From an uncultured Prevotella sp. (GTDB taxonomy: Bacteria; Bacteroidota; Bacteroidia; Bacteroidales; Bacteroidaceae): DNA of 55,507 nucleotides. The translations under genes and the position numbers were made by a program. The stretch spans positions 1-55,507 of the forward strand of contig CAKQEI010000005.1 of NCBI GenBank assembly GCA_934230115.1. Direction: 5' to 3'. The notes under the pieces were generated by a model. That model made no database searches, was not told the origin of the DNA, and saw nothing but the letters and a program-made list of their open reading frames with translations. Shown here in pieces: positions 35,733 to 43,056 of the stretch (position 1 is the first letter of the stretch; each line of letters begins with the position of its first letter).

Positions 35733-35739
35733 GTAGGTA
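35724..35739. promoter_or_regulatory. Candidate operator over the ferredoxin promoter
   Basis: TACCTACAAGTAGGTA is a perfect palindrome (7-bp arms, 2-bp centre) covering the -33 region. A further half-site TACCTACTT is at 35681-35689, just downstream of the expected transcript start. This is the layout of a repressor acting at two sites; the regulator is not encoded next to it. Confidence 0.65.
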
Positions 35740-35810
35740 GTTATTTTAACTTATTTATACATTAGACGGAGTTAATTAGGTGCATGAAAATGCTCCACAA
35801 AGTATATATA

Positions 35811-35887
35811 TATTACTTGGTCAAGTATATTGTATTATTTTGCCAAGTATATTGTATTACTTGGTCAAGTATATTGTATTACTTTTT
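35811..35887. repeat. 22-bp tandem repeat built on a palindrome
   Basis: Three consecutive 22-bp units start at 35811, 35833 and 35855, followed by a partial fourth. Units 1 and 3 are identical and contain the palindrome TACTTGGTCAAGTA followed by TATTGTAT; unit 2 has TTTTGCCAAGTA at that place. The array ends 19 bases from the stop codon of the DUF1016 gene. Confidence 0.9.
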
Positions 35888-35906
35888 GGTCATAACATTT
35901 TTATCT

Positions 35907-37040
35907 CTACATCAACTCCTTCAGTCCTTCCAATCCTCCAAGGACTTCTCCATACTCTTCTGGCAGCTCATTTGCTGCCCGATATGTTGCAACGCCCATG
36001 GGCTTTCTTGTGTCTCGCAGAGCATACTCAACCGTCCGTTGCTTTTGTCCTCGACAAAGAATAATTCCGATGGACGGATTTTCATTGGGCAAGCGCACAA
36101 GGTCATCAAGGGCAGAGAGGTAGAAGTTCATCTTCCCAACAAATTCAGGCAGAAACTCTGTCCACTTCAACTCTATCGCCACCAAACATCTTAATCTACG
36201 GTTGTAGAAGAGGAGGTCTATAAAATATTCCTTGTCATCAACGATTAATCTGTACTGGTTGCCCATATAAGAGAAGTCGGCACCAAGAGCCATAATGAAC
36301 CGCTTTATATTTTCAACGATCTTGGTTTCCACTTTGTGCTCATCCCATTCATCTACATCATCAATCTCTATGAAATCAAGTTTGTAGTTCTTGCGAAACG
36401 CCCTCATTGCCTTTTGTTTCTGTTCGCCATCATGCAAAGTTACAGCAAAATTATTGGGCATTGTGCCTTCCTTCAAATACAGTTGCTCACGTATATTATA
36501 TTTAAGTTTGTCAACACTCCAAAACTCACTTGCAACACGCCTTATATAAAAAAGACGTTCATTAATTGACTCTGATCGTCTAAGTATCTCATAATGATGG
36601 GTAAACTGCACTGTAAGGAAAGCTTCCAGTGTTGCTTTATCAAATTGGTCAGTTATTAACTGACCAATTGTTATTTCATCATTGTCTGCCGAAACAGGTG
36701 AGATTTTATTTGATGTAACACTATTATTCCCTTTAAAGAATATTATTCCAAAAAACTCTTTCCATCCTTCATAAAACACACACATTTTCTTTAGGTTGCT
36801 TTTTGTAAAGCCCCTAAGTCCCGGCAATTCCTGTTGTAGCTGTAAAGAAATCGCATCAAGAACTTTATCACCCCAATGTGAGGTTTGTTTACGACATGAT
36901 ATATATCCACCGATGGAATAATTCAAGGCCAAAGAATCCTTGTTGGCTTGAATCATCACCTTACGCCTCGTTTGCAGAATAGCTACTTTTATAGCTTCTA
37001 CCGCTCGATGGATGTCAGTTTGGATTATATTTTGTTCCAT
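35907..37040 (-). CDS. DUF1016 (YhcG-like) PD-(D/E)XK nuclease-family protein
   Basis: 377 residues. The N-terminal YhcG domain (about 1-180) includes LNYSIGGYISCR, LPGLRGFTKSNLKKM and FTHHYEILRRSESINERLFYIRR. The C-terminal nuclease-like domain (about 210-350) has YRLIVDDKEYFIDLLFYNRRLRCLV, then AIELKW, matching a PD-(D/E)XK core (D ... ELK), and GKMNFYLSALDD. The family is widespread, often near restriction-modification or defence genes, and biochemically poorly known. It starts within the stop of an HTH gene (TAATG overlap). Codons are more AT-rich than in neighbours, suggesting transfer. A perfect palindrome lies inside the N-terminal domain coding region. Confidence 0.9.
   Translation of the reverse strand: MEQNIIQTDIHRAVEAIKVAILQTRRKVMIQANKDSLALNYSIGGYISCRKQTSHWGDKVLDAISLQLQQELPGLRGFTKSNLKKMCVFYEGWKEFFGIIFFKGNNSVTSNKISPVSADNDEITIGQLITDQFDKATLEAFLTVQFTHHYEILRRSESINERLFYIRRVASEFWSVDKLKYNIREQLYLKEGTMPNNFAVTLHDGEQKQKAMRAFRKNYKLDFIEIDDVDEWDEHKVETKIVENIKRFIMALGADFSYMGNQYRLIVDDKEYFIDLLFYNRRLRCLVAIELKWTEFLPEFVGKMNFYLSALDDLVRLPNENPSIGIILCRGQKQRTVEYALRDTRKPMGVATYRAANELPEEYGEVLGGLEGLKELM
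36643..36669. repeat. 27-bp in-gene palindrome (copy P1)
   Basis: AATTGGTCAGTTA, one central T, then the exact complement TAACTGACCAATT. On the coding (minus) strand it is read as nine codons starting ATT and ending at CAA, giving IGQLITDQ, about 20 residues before the FTHH motif of the DUF1016 protein. Confidence 0.97.
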
Positions 37041-37240
37041 TATATTTCTTCATTATCAACTATTAATATATCCGAAAGTTCGACATTGAGCAACTTTGAT
37101 ATTTTAATCAAACACTCAACGTCTGGCTGGCTTGAATTAGTGCACCACTTTGAGATGGTTGTTTTATCTTTTCCAAGTTGCTCAGCCAGCCATAAGCCTG
37201 TTTTCTTTTTCTCAACAAGCAACAGTTTTAGGCGATTCAA
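37040..37240 (-). CDS. Small XRE-family HTH regulator coupled to DUF1016 gene
   Basis: 66 residues, essentially one lambda-repressor-like HTH: WLAEQLGKDKTTISKW is the turn with the recognition helix, followed by SQPDVECLIKISKLLNVELSDIL. The start must be TTG (MNRLKLLL), because the upstream ATG frame stops after three codons; relatives start MNR(I/L)K, which supports this. Its TAA stop shares a base with the ATG of the DUF1016 gene, so the two are coupled. Likely an autoregulator of the pair or a DNA-binding partner of the nuclease-like protein. Confidence 0.88.
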   Translation of the reverse strand: MNRLKLLLVEKKKTGLWLAEQLGKDKTTISKWCTNSSQPDVECLIKISKLLNVELSDILIVDNEEI

Positions 37241-37273
37241 CTCTTAATGTGTCATAATATTTAATTTATACCG

Positions 37274-37307
37274 CAAAATTACTAATTATTACCAACAAAC
37301 TTGCAAA
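37274..37307 (-). promoter_or_regulatory. Probable promoter of the HTH-DUF1016 pair
   Basis: On the minus strand, a -7 TAATTTTG (37274-37281) lies 33 bases before the TTG start. A TTTTG at about 37304-37308 gives a 22-bp spacer. Confidence 0.5.
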
Positions 37308-37462
37308 AACAGCCTTATTTTTATGCTATGTTCTCAACAAGTTAAAAGGTTTAATTTATAATAGTGTTGCGGAATTAAGGATATATACTTTTTTTCAGAG
37401 GTTTTCGTAATATGTGGAGGCATGGGCAATAAACCATGGAAAATGGCGTTATATAATGTACA

Positions 37463-38209
37463 ATGAAAAGATTAGCCACCATTATATATATGTGTATGGC
37501 GGTGCTCTTTGCAGCCTCCGCCCAGGACCGAACGGTAGAGAACCGTCCGTACACCGACTTGCGCCCGTTCCACTTTGGCGTGATAGTGGGCACTCATGTG
37601 CAGGATGTGGAGTTGATGAATGCCGGTCCGCAGATAATTGTGGGCGAAGATGGCACACAGCAGGAGACGCTTGTCACCACCGACCAAAGCCGTTGGGACT
37701 CGGGCATTAACGTAGGTGTGCTTGGCGAGTTTCGCTTGTCACAGCATTTCCAGTTTCGTGTTGCTCCTACGATGTATTTCGGTTCGCGCCACATTGTGTT
37801 CCGCGACCTCAAGACTTTGGACGCCAATGGCAAGCCCGATGAGTCGCGTCAAGACATGAAGTCGGCTTATATAGCTTGCTCTGCCGACATTATCTTTGCC
37901 GCGCCACGCTTCAACAACCATCGTCCTTATCTCATGGCTGGCGTGTCGCCAATGATAAACCTCAGTTCCAAGACCAGCGACTACCTTAAGCTCAAGCGTC
38001 AGACGTTTGCCCTGGAATTGGGTATGGGATGCGATTTCTACCTGCCTTTCTTCAAGTTGCGACCAGAGCTTAAGTTTGTTTATGCTCTTGGCAACACGCT
38101 CGATACAAAGCATCCGCAGGAGATTCGCGACAAGAACCTTCTGAAGTATGCCCAGTCGGCATCCGAGGCAAAGACCAAAATGGTGGTGTTCAGCTTCTAT
38201 TTTGAGTAG
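37463..38209 (+). CDS. porT: PorT-family outer-membrane protein of type IX secretion
   Basis: 248 residues. A signal peptide (about 1-20, cleaved near ASA/Q) is followed by NRPYTDLRPFHFGVIVGTH, the hallmark start of PorT/SprT, and alternating beta-strands of an outer-membrane barrel ending in an aromatic residue (MVVFSFYFE). PorT is needed for export of T9SS cargo and its attachment to the surface. This fits the presence in the same window of a protein with a T9SS C-terminal signal. Its last 20 bases overlap the end of the convergent RDD gene. Confidence 0.9.
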   Translation: MKRLATIIYMCMAVLFAASAQDRTVENRPYTDLRPFHFGVIVGTHVQDVELMNAGPQIIVGEDGTQQETLVTTDQSRWDSGINVGVLGEFRLSQHFQFRVAPTMYFGSRHIVFRDLKTLDANGKPDESRQDMKSAYIACSADIIFAAPRFNNHRPYLMAGVSPMINLSSKTSDYLKLKRQTFALELGMGCDFYLPFFKLRPELKFVYALGNTLDTKHPQEIRDKNLLKYAQSASEAKTKMVVFSFYFE

Positions 38210-38918
38210 TGAGATAAAGGTAGTCGTTGAGCACAGTGGTGAGAAACTCGCGGCTGTTGCCCCAGTCGGCATTGGCAGGCAATTGCATCACCCGAGCTAC
38301 TTTGGCGGCAAGACTTTCTATACGTTCGTCAGATGCCTTGGCATCTGGTGCTACAGTGCGGCGCAATATGTCGGCTTGATGAGGCGACAGTTGCGCCGCA
38401 TTGTCGTATGTGGGCTTATATCCTCGGCGGGCGTAGGCAAATTCGCCAAGCGAGATGTGCATGCGGCTCATGTCGGTTTGGCGTATCACCATAGTGCCCG
38501 CAGCAAGGTCGCCAAGCCGTTGGTGGCGGCGTGTGGCGAGTATGAACACCAGTCCCAGGCAGCTCATCCATATATCAACAATCTCGCACACATATCTTAG
38601 AAACAGCGCGCCTGCCGTTGGCGACGAGCCGTCGGCCATTACCACACGTGTCTTCATGGCATATTTTCCCACGGTCTGTCCGTCAAACAGCAGTTCTGAG
38701 AGGAATGTGTAGGCAAGGGCAGGCAGAAACACGAGAAACACGTAAATGCCCTGCATGACATCGTCGCTGAATCCTGGAGTGTGGCGCAGGAATGATCCTG
38801 CGGCGTACAAATATACAGATATCAGCACAAGGTCGATGATGCGCCCCACGATGCGGTCGCCTACGTTTGCTGGAGTCTGCTCTATGCAGACAAAATTGCC
38901 TGTTGTAATGTCCGACAT
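38190..38918 (-). CDS. RDD-family membrane protein
   Basis: 242 residues. The RDD domain spans about 15-140, with three helices: VGDRIVGRIIDLVLISVYLY, the FLVFLPALAYTFLSELLFDG segment, and FLRYVCEIVDIWMSCLGL; GQTVGKYAMKTRVV and LGDLAAGTMVIR are conserved loops. The C-terminal 90 residues are cytoplasmic and Ala/Arg-rich. The start at MSDITTGNF is chosen because it lies after the divergent promoter. It diverges from the SpoIIM/MoxR locus and is a usual member of it in Bacteroidetes. Function unknown, possibly ion transport or envelope integrity. Confidence 0.88.
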   Translation of the reverse strand: MSDITTGNFVCIEQTPANVGDRIVGRIIDLVLISVYLYAAGSFLRHTPGFSDDVMQGIYVFLVFLPALAYTFLSELLFDGQTVGKYAMKTRVVMADGSSPTAGALFLRYVCEIVDIWMSCLGLVFILATRRHQRLGDLAAGTMVIRQTDMSRMHISLGEFAYARRGYKPTYDNAAQLSPHQADILRRTVAPDAKASDERIESLAAKVARVMQLPANADWGNSREFLTTVLNDYLYLTTQNRS

Positions 38919-38939
38919 ATATTTTCTTTTGATTTTTGA

Positions 38940-38969
38940 TTGCAAATTTAACTTTTTTCTTTAAATTTG
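38940..38969 (+). promoter_or_regulatory. Promoter of the SpoIIM-MoxR locus, face to face with an RDD -7 box
   Basis: A -33 TTG (38940-38942) and a -7 TAAATTTG (38962-38969) are separated by 19 bp. A mirror-image TAAATTTG for the minus strand is at 38943-38950. Together they form a 9-bp inverted repeat CAAATTTAA/TTAAATTTG, so the two promoters overlap and could compete. Confidence 0.6.
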
Positions 38970-39004
38970 CCATTCATAAACGCAATTATTTTAACCCGCA
39001 AGCA

Positions 39005-39973
39005 ATGAACGAACTCACATTCATACAAAACAACATAGAAAAGTGGGAACATGTGGAGATAATGACCAAAGACCTATCGCAGGAGACGCCCGACGACATA
39101 GCCGATGCCTATAGCGACGTGACAGCCGACCTTGCCTTTGCCTACACACATTATCCTTCGTCGCGCATCGCCATGTATCTTAACAACTTGGCGGCTGTGC
39201 TCCACAATGCCATCTACCGCAACAAGCGCGAGAGACGTTCGCGCCTTATCACGTTCTGGACGCGTGAGGTGCCGGCCACGATGTATGCCGAACGGCGTCA
39301 TCTGCTTGCGTCGTTCGTGGTGTTCTGCATCAGTGTGCTTATTGGGGTGGCGTCGCAGTTGGCTGAGCCCGACTTCTGCCGGATAATCCTTGGCGACGGT
39401 TATGTGGAGCAGACGTTGCAGAACATATCCAACGGCACACCGATGGCTGTGTACGACGGTGGAGCGGAGAGCACAATGTTCCTCGGCATAACCATCAACA
39501 ACATAGGTGTGGCGTTTCGCATTTTCGCCTTTGGACTTATGTCGAGCTTGTTCAGTGCCTTACTACTGTTGTACAATGGCATAATGCTCGGCTGCTTCGA
39601 GACATTCTTCGCCCAGCATGGGTTGTTAGGCGAGTCGATGCTTGCCGTATTCCTGCATGGCACTCTTGAGATTTCGGCCATCATCGTAGCAGGAGCCGCA
39701 GGACTCGCCATAGGCAATAGTTGGCTTTTCCCAGGCACTTACTCGCGCTTCTATGCCTTCCGCCAGGGGGCAAAGCGCGGATTGAAGATAGTTGTAGGCA
39801 CGGTGCCGGTGTTCATCGTTGCCGGATTCGTTGAGGGCTACATCACCCGTCACACCGAGATAGCCGACGGCTTGCGCTTAGGGTTCATACTGCTTTCCTT
39901 GGCGTTTGTCTTAGGCTACTATGTGGTGTTGCCATGGTTTCAGAACAGAAAATCATCATTCGTAAATCATTAA
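39005..39973 (+). CDS. SpoIIM-like (stage II sporulation protein M family) membrane protein
   Basis: 322 residues. A cytoplasmic N-terminal part of about 95 residues (MNELTFIQNNIEKWEHVE) is followed by five or more helices. The conserved core TINNIGVAFRIFAFGLMSSLFSALLLLYNGIMLG and the HGTLEISAIIVAGAAGL segment are typical of DUF95/SpoIIM proteins. In non-sporulating Bacteroidetes it belongs to the MoxR/DUF58 locus. The start follows the promoter and gives a sensible N-terminus. Confidence 0.9.
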   Translation: MNELTFIQNNIEKWEHVEIMTKDLSQETPDDIADAYSDVTADLAFAYTHYPSSRIAMYLNNLAAVLHNAIYRNKRERRSRLITFWTREVPATMYAERRHLLASFVVFCISVLIGVASQLAEPDFCRIILGDGYVEQTLQNISNGTPMAVYDGGAESTMFLGITINNIGVAFRIFAFGLMSSLFSALLLLYNGIMLGCFETFFAQHGLLGESMLAVFLHGTLEISAIIVAGAAGLAIGNSWLFPGTYSRFYAFRQGAKRGLKIVVGTVPVFIVAGFVEGYITRHTEIADGLRLGFILLSLAFVLGYYVVLPWFQNRKSSFVNH

Positions 39974-39986
39974 AAATAATCAAGAT

Positions 39987-40970
39987 ATGGGTTTCATACA
40001 GCATCAAGTTCCCCCTCTTTACCGTCGCCGCACCTTCAGCGACAAGTTTACCGACACCACCGACTTCATCACCGCCAACTGGCGAGTGCTGTTGCGTATG
40101 CTCACCATTGTGTTGCTGCCTCTGTGCTTGCTGCAAGCGTTAAACGTCAATACGCTCATGTCGAGCATGTATGGCGACATGGTGGGCAACGGTGATGTGA
40201 GCGACACACTTGTGGGTTTCGCCCTCAACTATGGTGCGCTCATGGTGTTTGGAATCATAGCCACAGTATTGTTTATATGTATAGTCTATACACTCATGCA
40301 ACTGTATCATGAGCAGAACGCCGACGGCACACCTGCCCATCCCAACCTTAACAGCATTACCTTCGCCCAATTTCGTCCGCTGATGATGCGCCAAGTGCGT
40401 TCGGCATGCAAGGCAATAGGGGCCTTTCTGCTCTTCTTCGTTGTGCTTATGGTGTTTATGGTGGTAGCGGCAGTGGTGTTTGCCACAATGACCACGTCTT
40501 TAGGCTCCAACGAGGCAGGCGTTGCGTTGGTTGTCATCTTTGTATATGCCATTGTGCTTATGCTTTTGCCACCGATAGCGATGGTAGTCCCCGTATTCTC
40601 CTTTGAGAAGATAGGCTTTTGGGCAGGTCTCAAGAAGTCGCTTGTGTATGGATTCAAGACATGGCGCGGCGTGGTGGCAGTGATGATAGTTGTTGGTCTT
40701 ATGGTGGGCATGGTGCTCGGCGTGCTCGGTTTGCCGTTCATCATGATGACCATGTTCAAGGCGTTGTTTGCTGTTCAAACCTCAGGCGAATATGCTTTCA
40801 CCAACTCCGTTTGGTATTCATTCCTCCAGTATCTGTCAGCCATTGTCTACGTGTATGCCAGCTACATTGGCTATGCCGTGATGCTTGTGGCGCTTGCCTA
40901 TCAGTATGGTCATGCCCGCGAGAAAATTGATGGCGACGAATTCTTCGACAAAGCCAATGGTTATGACTGA
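39987..40970 (+). CDS. Polytopic membrane protein of the MoxR locus
   Basis: 327 residues with about six hydrophobic helices (near 45-65, 90-115, 150-175, 180-205, 235-260 and 280-305) and no recognised catalytic motif. It starts 13 bases after the SpoIIM-like gene and ends 8 bases inside the next, so it is part of the same operon. Equivalent anonymous membrane proteins occur at this place in related loci. Function unknown. Confidence 0.8.
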   Translation: MGFIQHQVPPLYRRRTFSDKFTDTTDFITANWRVLLRMLTIVLLPLCLLQALNVNTLMSSMYGDMVGNGDVSDTLVGFALNYGALMVFGIIATVLFICIVYTLMQLYHEQNADGTPAHPNLNSITFAQFRPLMMRQVRSACKAIGAFLLFFVVLMVFMVVAAVVFATMTTSLGSNEAGVALVVIFVYAIVLMLLPPIAMVVPVFSFEKIGFWAGLKKSLVYGFKTWRGVVAVMIVVGLMVGMVLGVLGLPFIMMTMFKALFAVQTSGEYAFTNSVWYSFLQYLSAIVYVYASYIGYAVMLVALAYQYGHAREKIDGDEFFDKANGYD

Positions 40971-41592
40971 TACACTGGCTGTAGACACTCTGCTGATAGC
41001 CCGGTGGCGCGACAATCCTGAGTTCGACTATGACGCTGAGTTCCGAGGCTCTGGCTTTTCGCTCTGGGATTGGATTGAGCGTAGGATTGCCGATCTTGTG
41101 GACAGGCTTTTCGGTAATACTATGTTGGGCGACTGGAGCAATGTGGTGTGGTATGTGCTTGGCTTTTCGGCTATAGTGGCAATCGTGCTGTTTGTGTTCT
41201 ATCGTCATCCCGAATTGCTGCACGTGTTGCGCCGTGGTGCCAAGGCTAAGGAGGAATATGAGGTGGTGGAGGACACCATCTATGGCATCGACTTTCCCGC
41301 TGCCATTGCCCAGGCCATGTCGCGTGGCGACTATCGCGAGGCTGTGCGCCTGAGCTATCTTCAGGCATTGCGCCACTTGAGCGATGCCAATATCATTGAT
41401 TGGCAACCCTCGAAGACTCCCGCGCAATACGTGCGTGAATATCCCGACGAGCTGTTCAACCGTACTACCGCAGTGTTCATACGTGTGAGGTATGGCGGGT
41501 TTGAAGCCACCAAAACCATGGCTGAGACTATGGCAAAGGATGTGGCGGACATCATGTCGAAAGAAACAGAGCAGAAAGGAGGCGGGCAATGA
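40963..41592 (+). CDS. DUF4129 domain-containing membrane protein
   Basis: 209 residues. A short N-terminal part (FDYDAEFRGSGFSLWDWIERR) is followed by one transmembrane helix (about 60-82) and a cytoplasmic DUF4129 domain with AMSRGDYREAVRLSYLQALRHL and the end FIRVRYGG. The ATG at 40963 gives an 8-base overlap with the previous gene; one at 40957 is possible. DUF4129 proteins usually occur with MoxR and DUF58 proteins, as here. Confidence 0.88.
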   Translation: MTDTLAVDTLLIARWRDNPEFDYDAEFRGSGFSLWDWIERRIADLVDRLFGNTMLGDWSNVVWYVLGFSAIVAIVLFVFYRHPELLHVLRRGAKAKEEYEVVEDTIYGIDFPAAIAQAMSRGDYREAVRLSYLQALRHLSDANIIDWQPSKTPAQYVREYPDELFNRTTAVFIRVRYGGFEATKTMAETMAKDVADIMSKETEQKGGGQ

Positions 41593-43007
41593 AGCGACTA
41601 CATATATATATAATAGGTATAGTGATAGCCACATTCCTCTGCTTCGCTCTTGGTCAGCGTATGCCTCGAACGTTTACGTGGAAGGCAACCTTTGCCCATG
41701 CCGATCGCCAGCCTTTCGGTTGCTATGTGTTCGACAGTGTGATGGCGCAGTCGATGCCCAAGGGGTATAGTGTGGAGCGTCGTACGTTCAAACAATTGTT
41801 AGGCAATGCTGATTTGCAGGGGAAGAACATTCTCGTGCTATGCGATTACCTTAATATGAAAGAGCTTGATCTTGAAGCCATGGACCGTCTGTTGCATCGT
41901 GGAGCCAAGATTATGCTTGCTTATCATAATGCGGGTTTCACAGAAACCGACTCCATTCTCGCCTACAACTATGGTGTGAATGTTCATCTTGGCTCGCAAT
42001 TTTGGTTGCCTACGGTGAAGGGTATGCTTCGCAATGGCGACCATGATCTATATGACACGGTGAGATGGCGAACAGACGACCCCATGTTCCCGCAACGCAA
42101 CTATAGACTGTTCAGTCAGCTTGTGTCGGGAATCGTGATTACCGACCGCCATCGCATTGACTCCGTGAGGTATGACTCGCTTGTGCTCAGCACCCTAAAC
42201 TATTCATATCCCGATGTGCAATGTCCATTCTTCCCCACGCAACTCAAGCATCTTAAGGAAAAGGCACGCAGCAAGGGCGAACTGAAACAGTTGGAATGGG
42301 ACTATTATGACTACGATTGCGACTGGCAAGGCAAGCAAGCGGATGAGGACACAAGCTGTGAATTCCCGGTTGCAGTGAAGCGAAAGGTGGGGCAGGGCGA
42401 GCTTATCGTCGTCTCTATGCCGTATGTCTTCACCAACTATGGTGTGCTCACCCATGAAGTCTCGCCCTTGCTGATGCGACTGATGACGCAAATAGCCGAC
42501 CGCCCAGTATTGCGCACCACAAGCTACATGAAGAGTTACGACGAGTTGGAAGCCGAGATGTCGCCCATGCGCTATGTGCTTGGCAGTCGTGAGCTTAGGC
42601 GAGCGTGGTATCTGTTGGCTTTTGTCACGGTGCTGTTCTGCGTGTTCAAGGCACGTCGCCGACAGCGCATCATTCCCGTTGTGGCCAAGCCAAAGAATCA
42701 TAGCTTGGAGTTTGCGCGACTTGTGGGTACGCTCTACTGGCAGCGGGGAGACAATGTAGACCTCGTGCGCAAGAAGTTCCTACTCTTTGCCGAGCGCATA
42801 CGCATAACATTGGCTGTGGATATAGTAGATGCGAAACCCGATGATGCTACCATAGCTCTCATGGCCCGCCGCACCGGACTTGACAAGGAAACCTTGGACG
42901 AGGAGATAGGTCGTCTGCGTATGGACTATTGGACCGAGGGAACGCTGAGCGACATGGAAATGCGCTGGGCGGTGGACTGCATGAACCGAATAGCAGGAAA
43001 ACTGTAG
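41589..43007 (+). CDS. DUF4350 domain-containing membrane protein
   Basis: 472 residues. A first helix (about 6-22) precedes an extracytoplasmic DUF4350 domain (about 30-170), resembling a glutamine-amidotransferase-like fold: SVMAQSMPKGYSVER, KNILVLCDYLNMKELDLEAM, RGAKIMLAYHN. A second helix is near 335-355, and the C-terminal part is cytoplasmic. It starts with an ATGA overlap with the DUF4129 gene. A standard member of the Bacteroidetes MoxR locus; biochemical role unknown. Confidence 0.87.
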   Translation: MKRLHIYIIGIVIATFLCFALGQRMPRTFTWKATFAHADRQPFGCYVFDSVMAQSMPKGYSVERRTFKQLLGNADLQGKNILVLCDYLNMKELDLEAMDRLLHRGAKIMLAYHNAGFTETDSILAYNYGVNVHLGSQFWLPTVKGMLRNGDHDLYDTVRWRTDDPMFPQRNYRLFSQLVSGIVITDRHRIDSVRYDSLVLSTLNYSYPDVQCPFFPTQLKHLKEKARSKGELKQLEWDYYDYDCDWQGKQADEDTSCEFPVAVKRKVGQGELIVVSMPYVFTNYGVLTHEVSPLLMRLMTQIADRPVLRTTSYMKSYDELEAEMSPMRYVLGSRELRRAWYLLAFVTVLFCVFKARRRQRIIPVVAKPKNHSLEFARLVGTLYWQRGDNVDLVRKKFLLFAERIRITLAVDIVDAKPDDATIALMARRTGLDKETLDEEIGRLRMDYWTEGTLSDMEMRWAVDCMNRIAGKL

Positions 43008-43056
43008 AGAGAAAGTAATAACATATGTAGAAAACAAAAAAATCTAAATATAAACA

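Larger units (their letters stand above)
35607..35906. other. Regulatory and repeat region between ferredoxin and DUF1016 genes
   Basis: These 300 bases hold the ferredoxin leader and promoter, a perfect 16-bp dyad with an extra half-site, and a 22-bp tandem repeat next to the DUF1016 stop codon. The remaining DNA is AT-rich and I see no further gene in it. Confidence 0.6.

Noticed and set aside
35780..36194. Plus-strand frames with YYLVKYIVL repeats beside the DUF1016 gene
   Set aside because: The repeated peptide is the translation of the 22-bp DNA repeat, and the rest is antisense to the DUF1016 gene.
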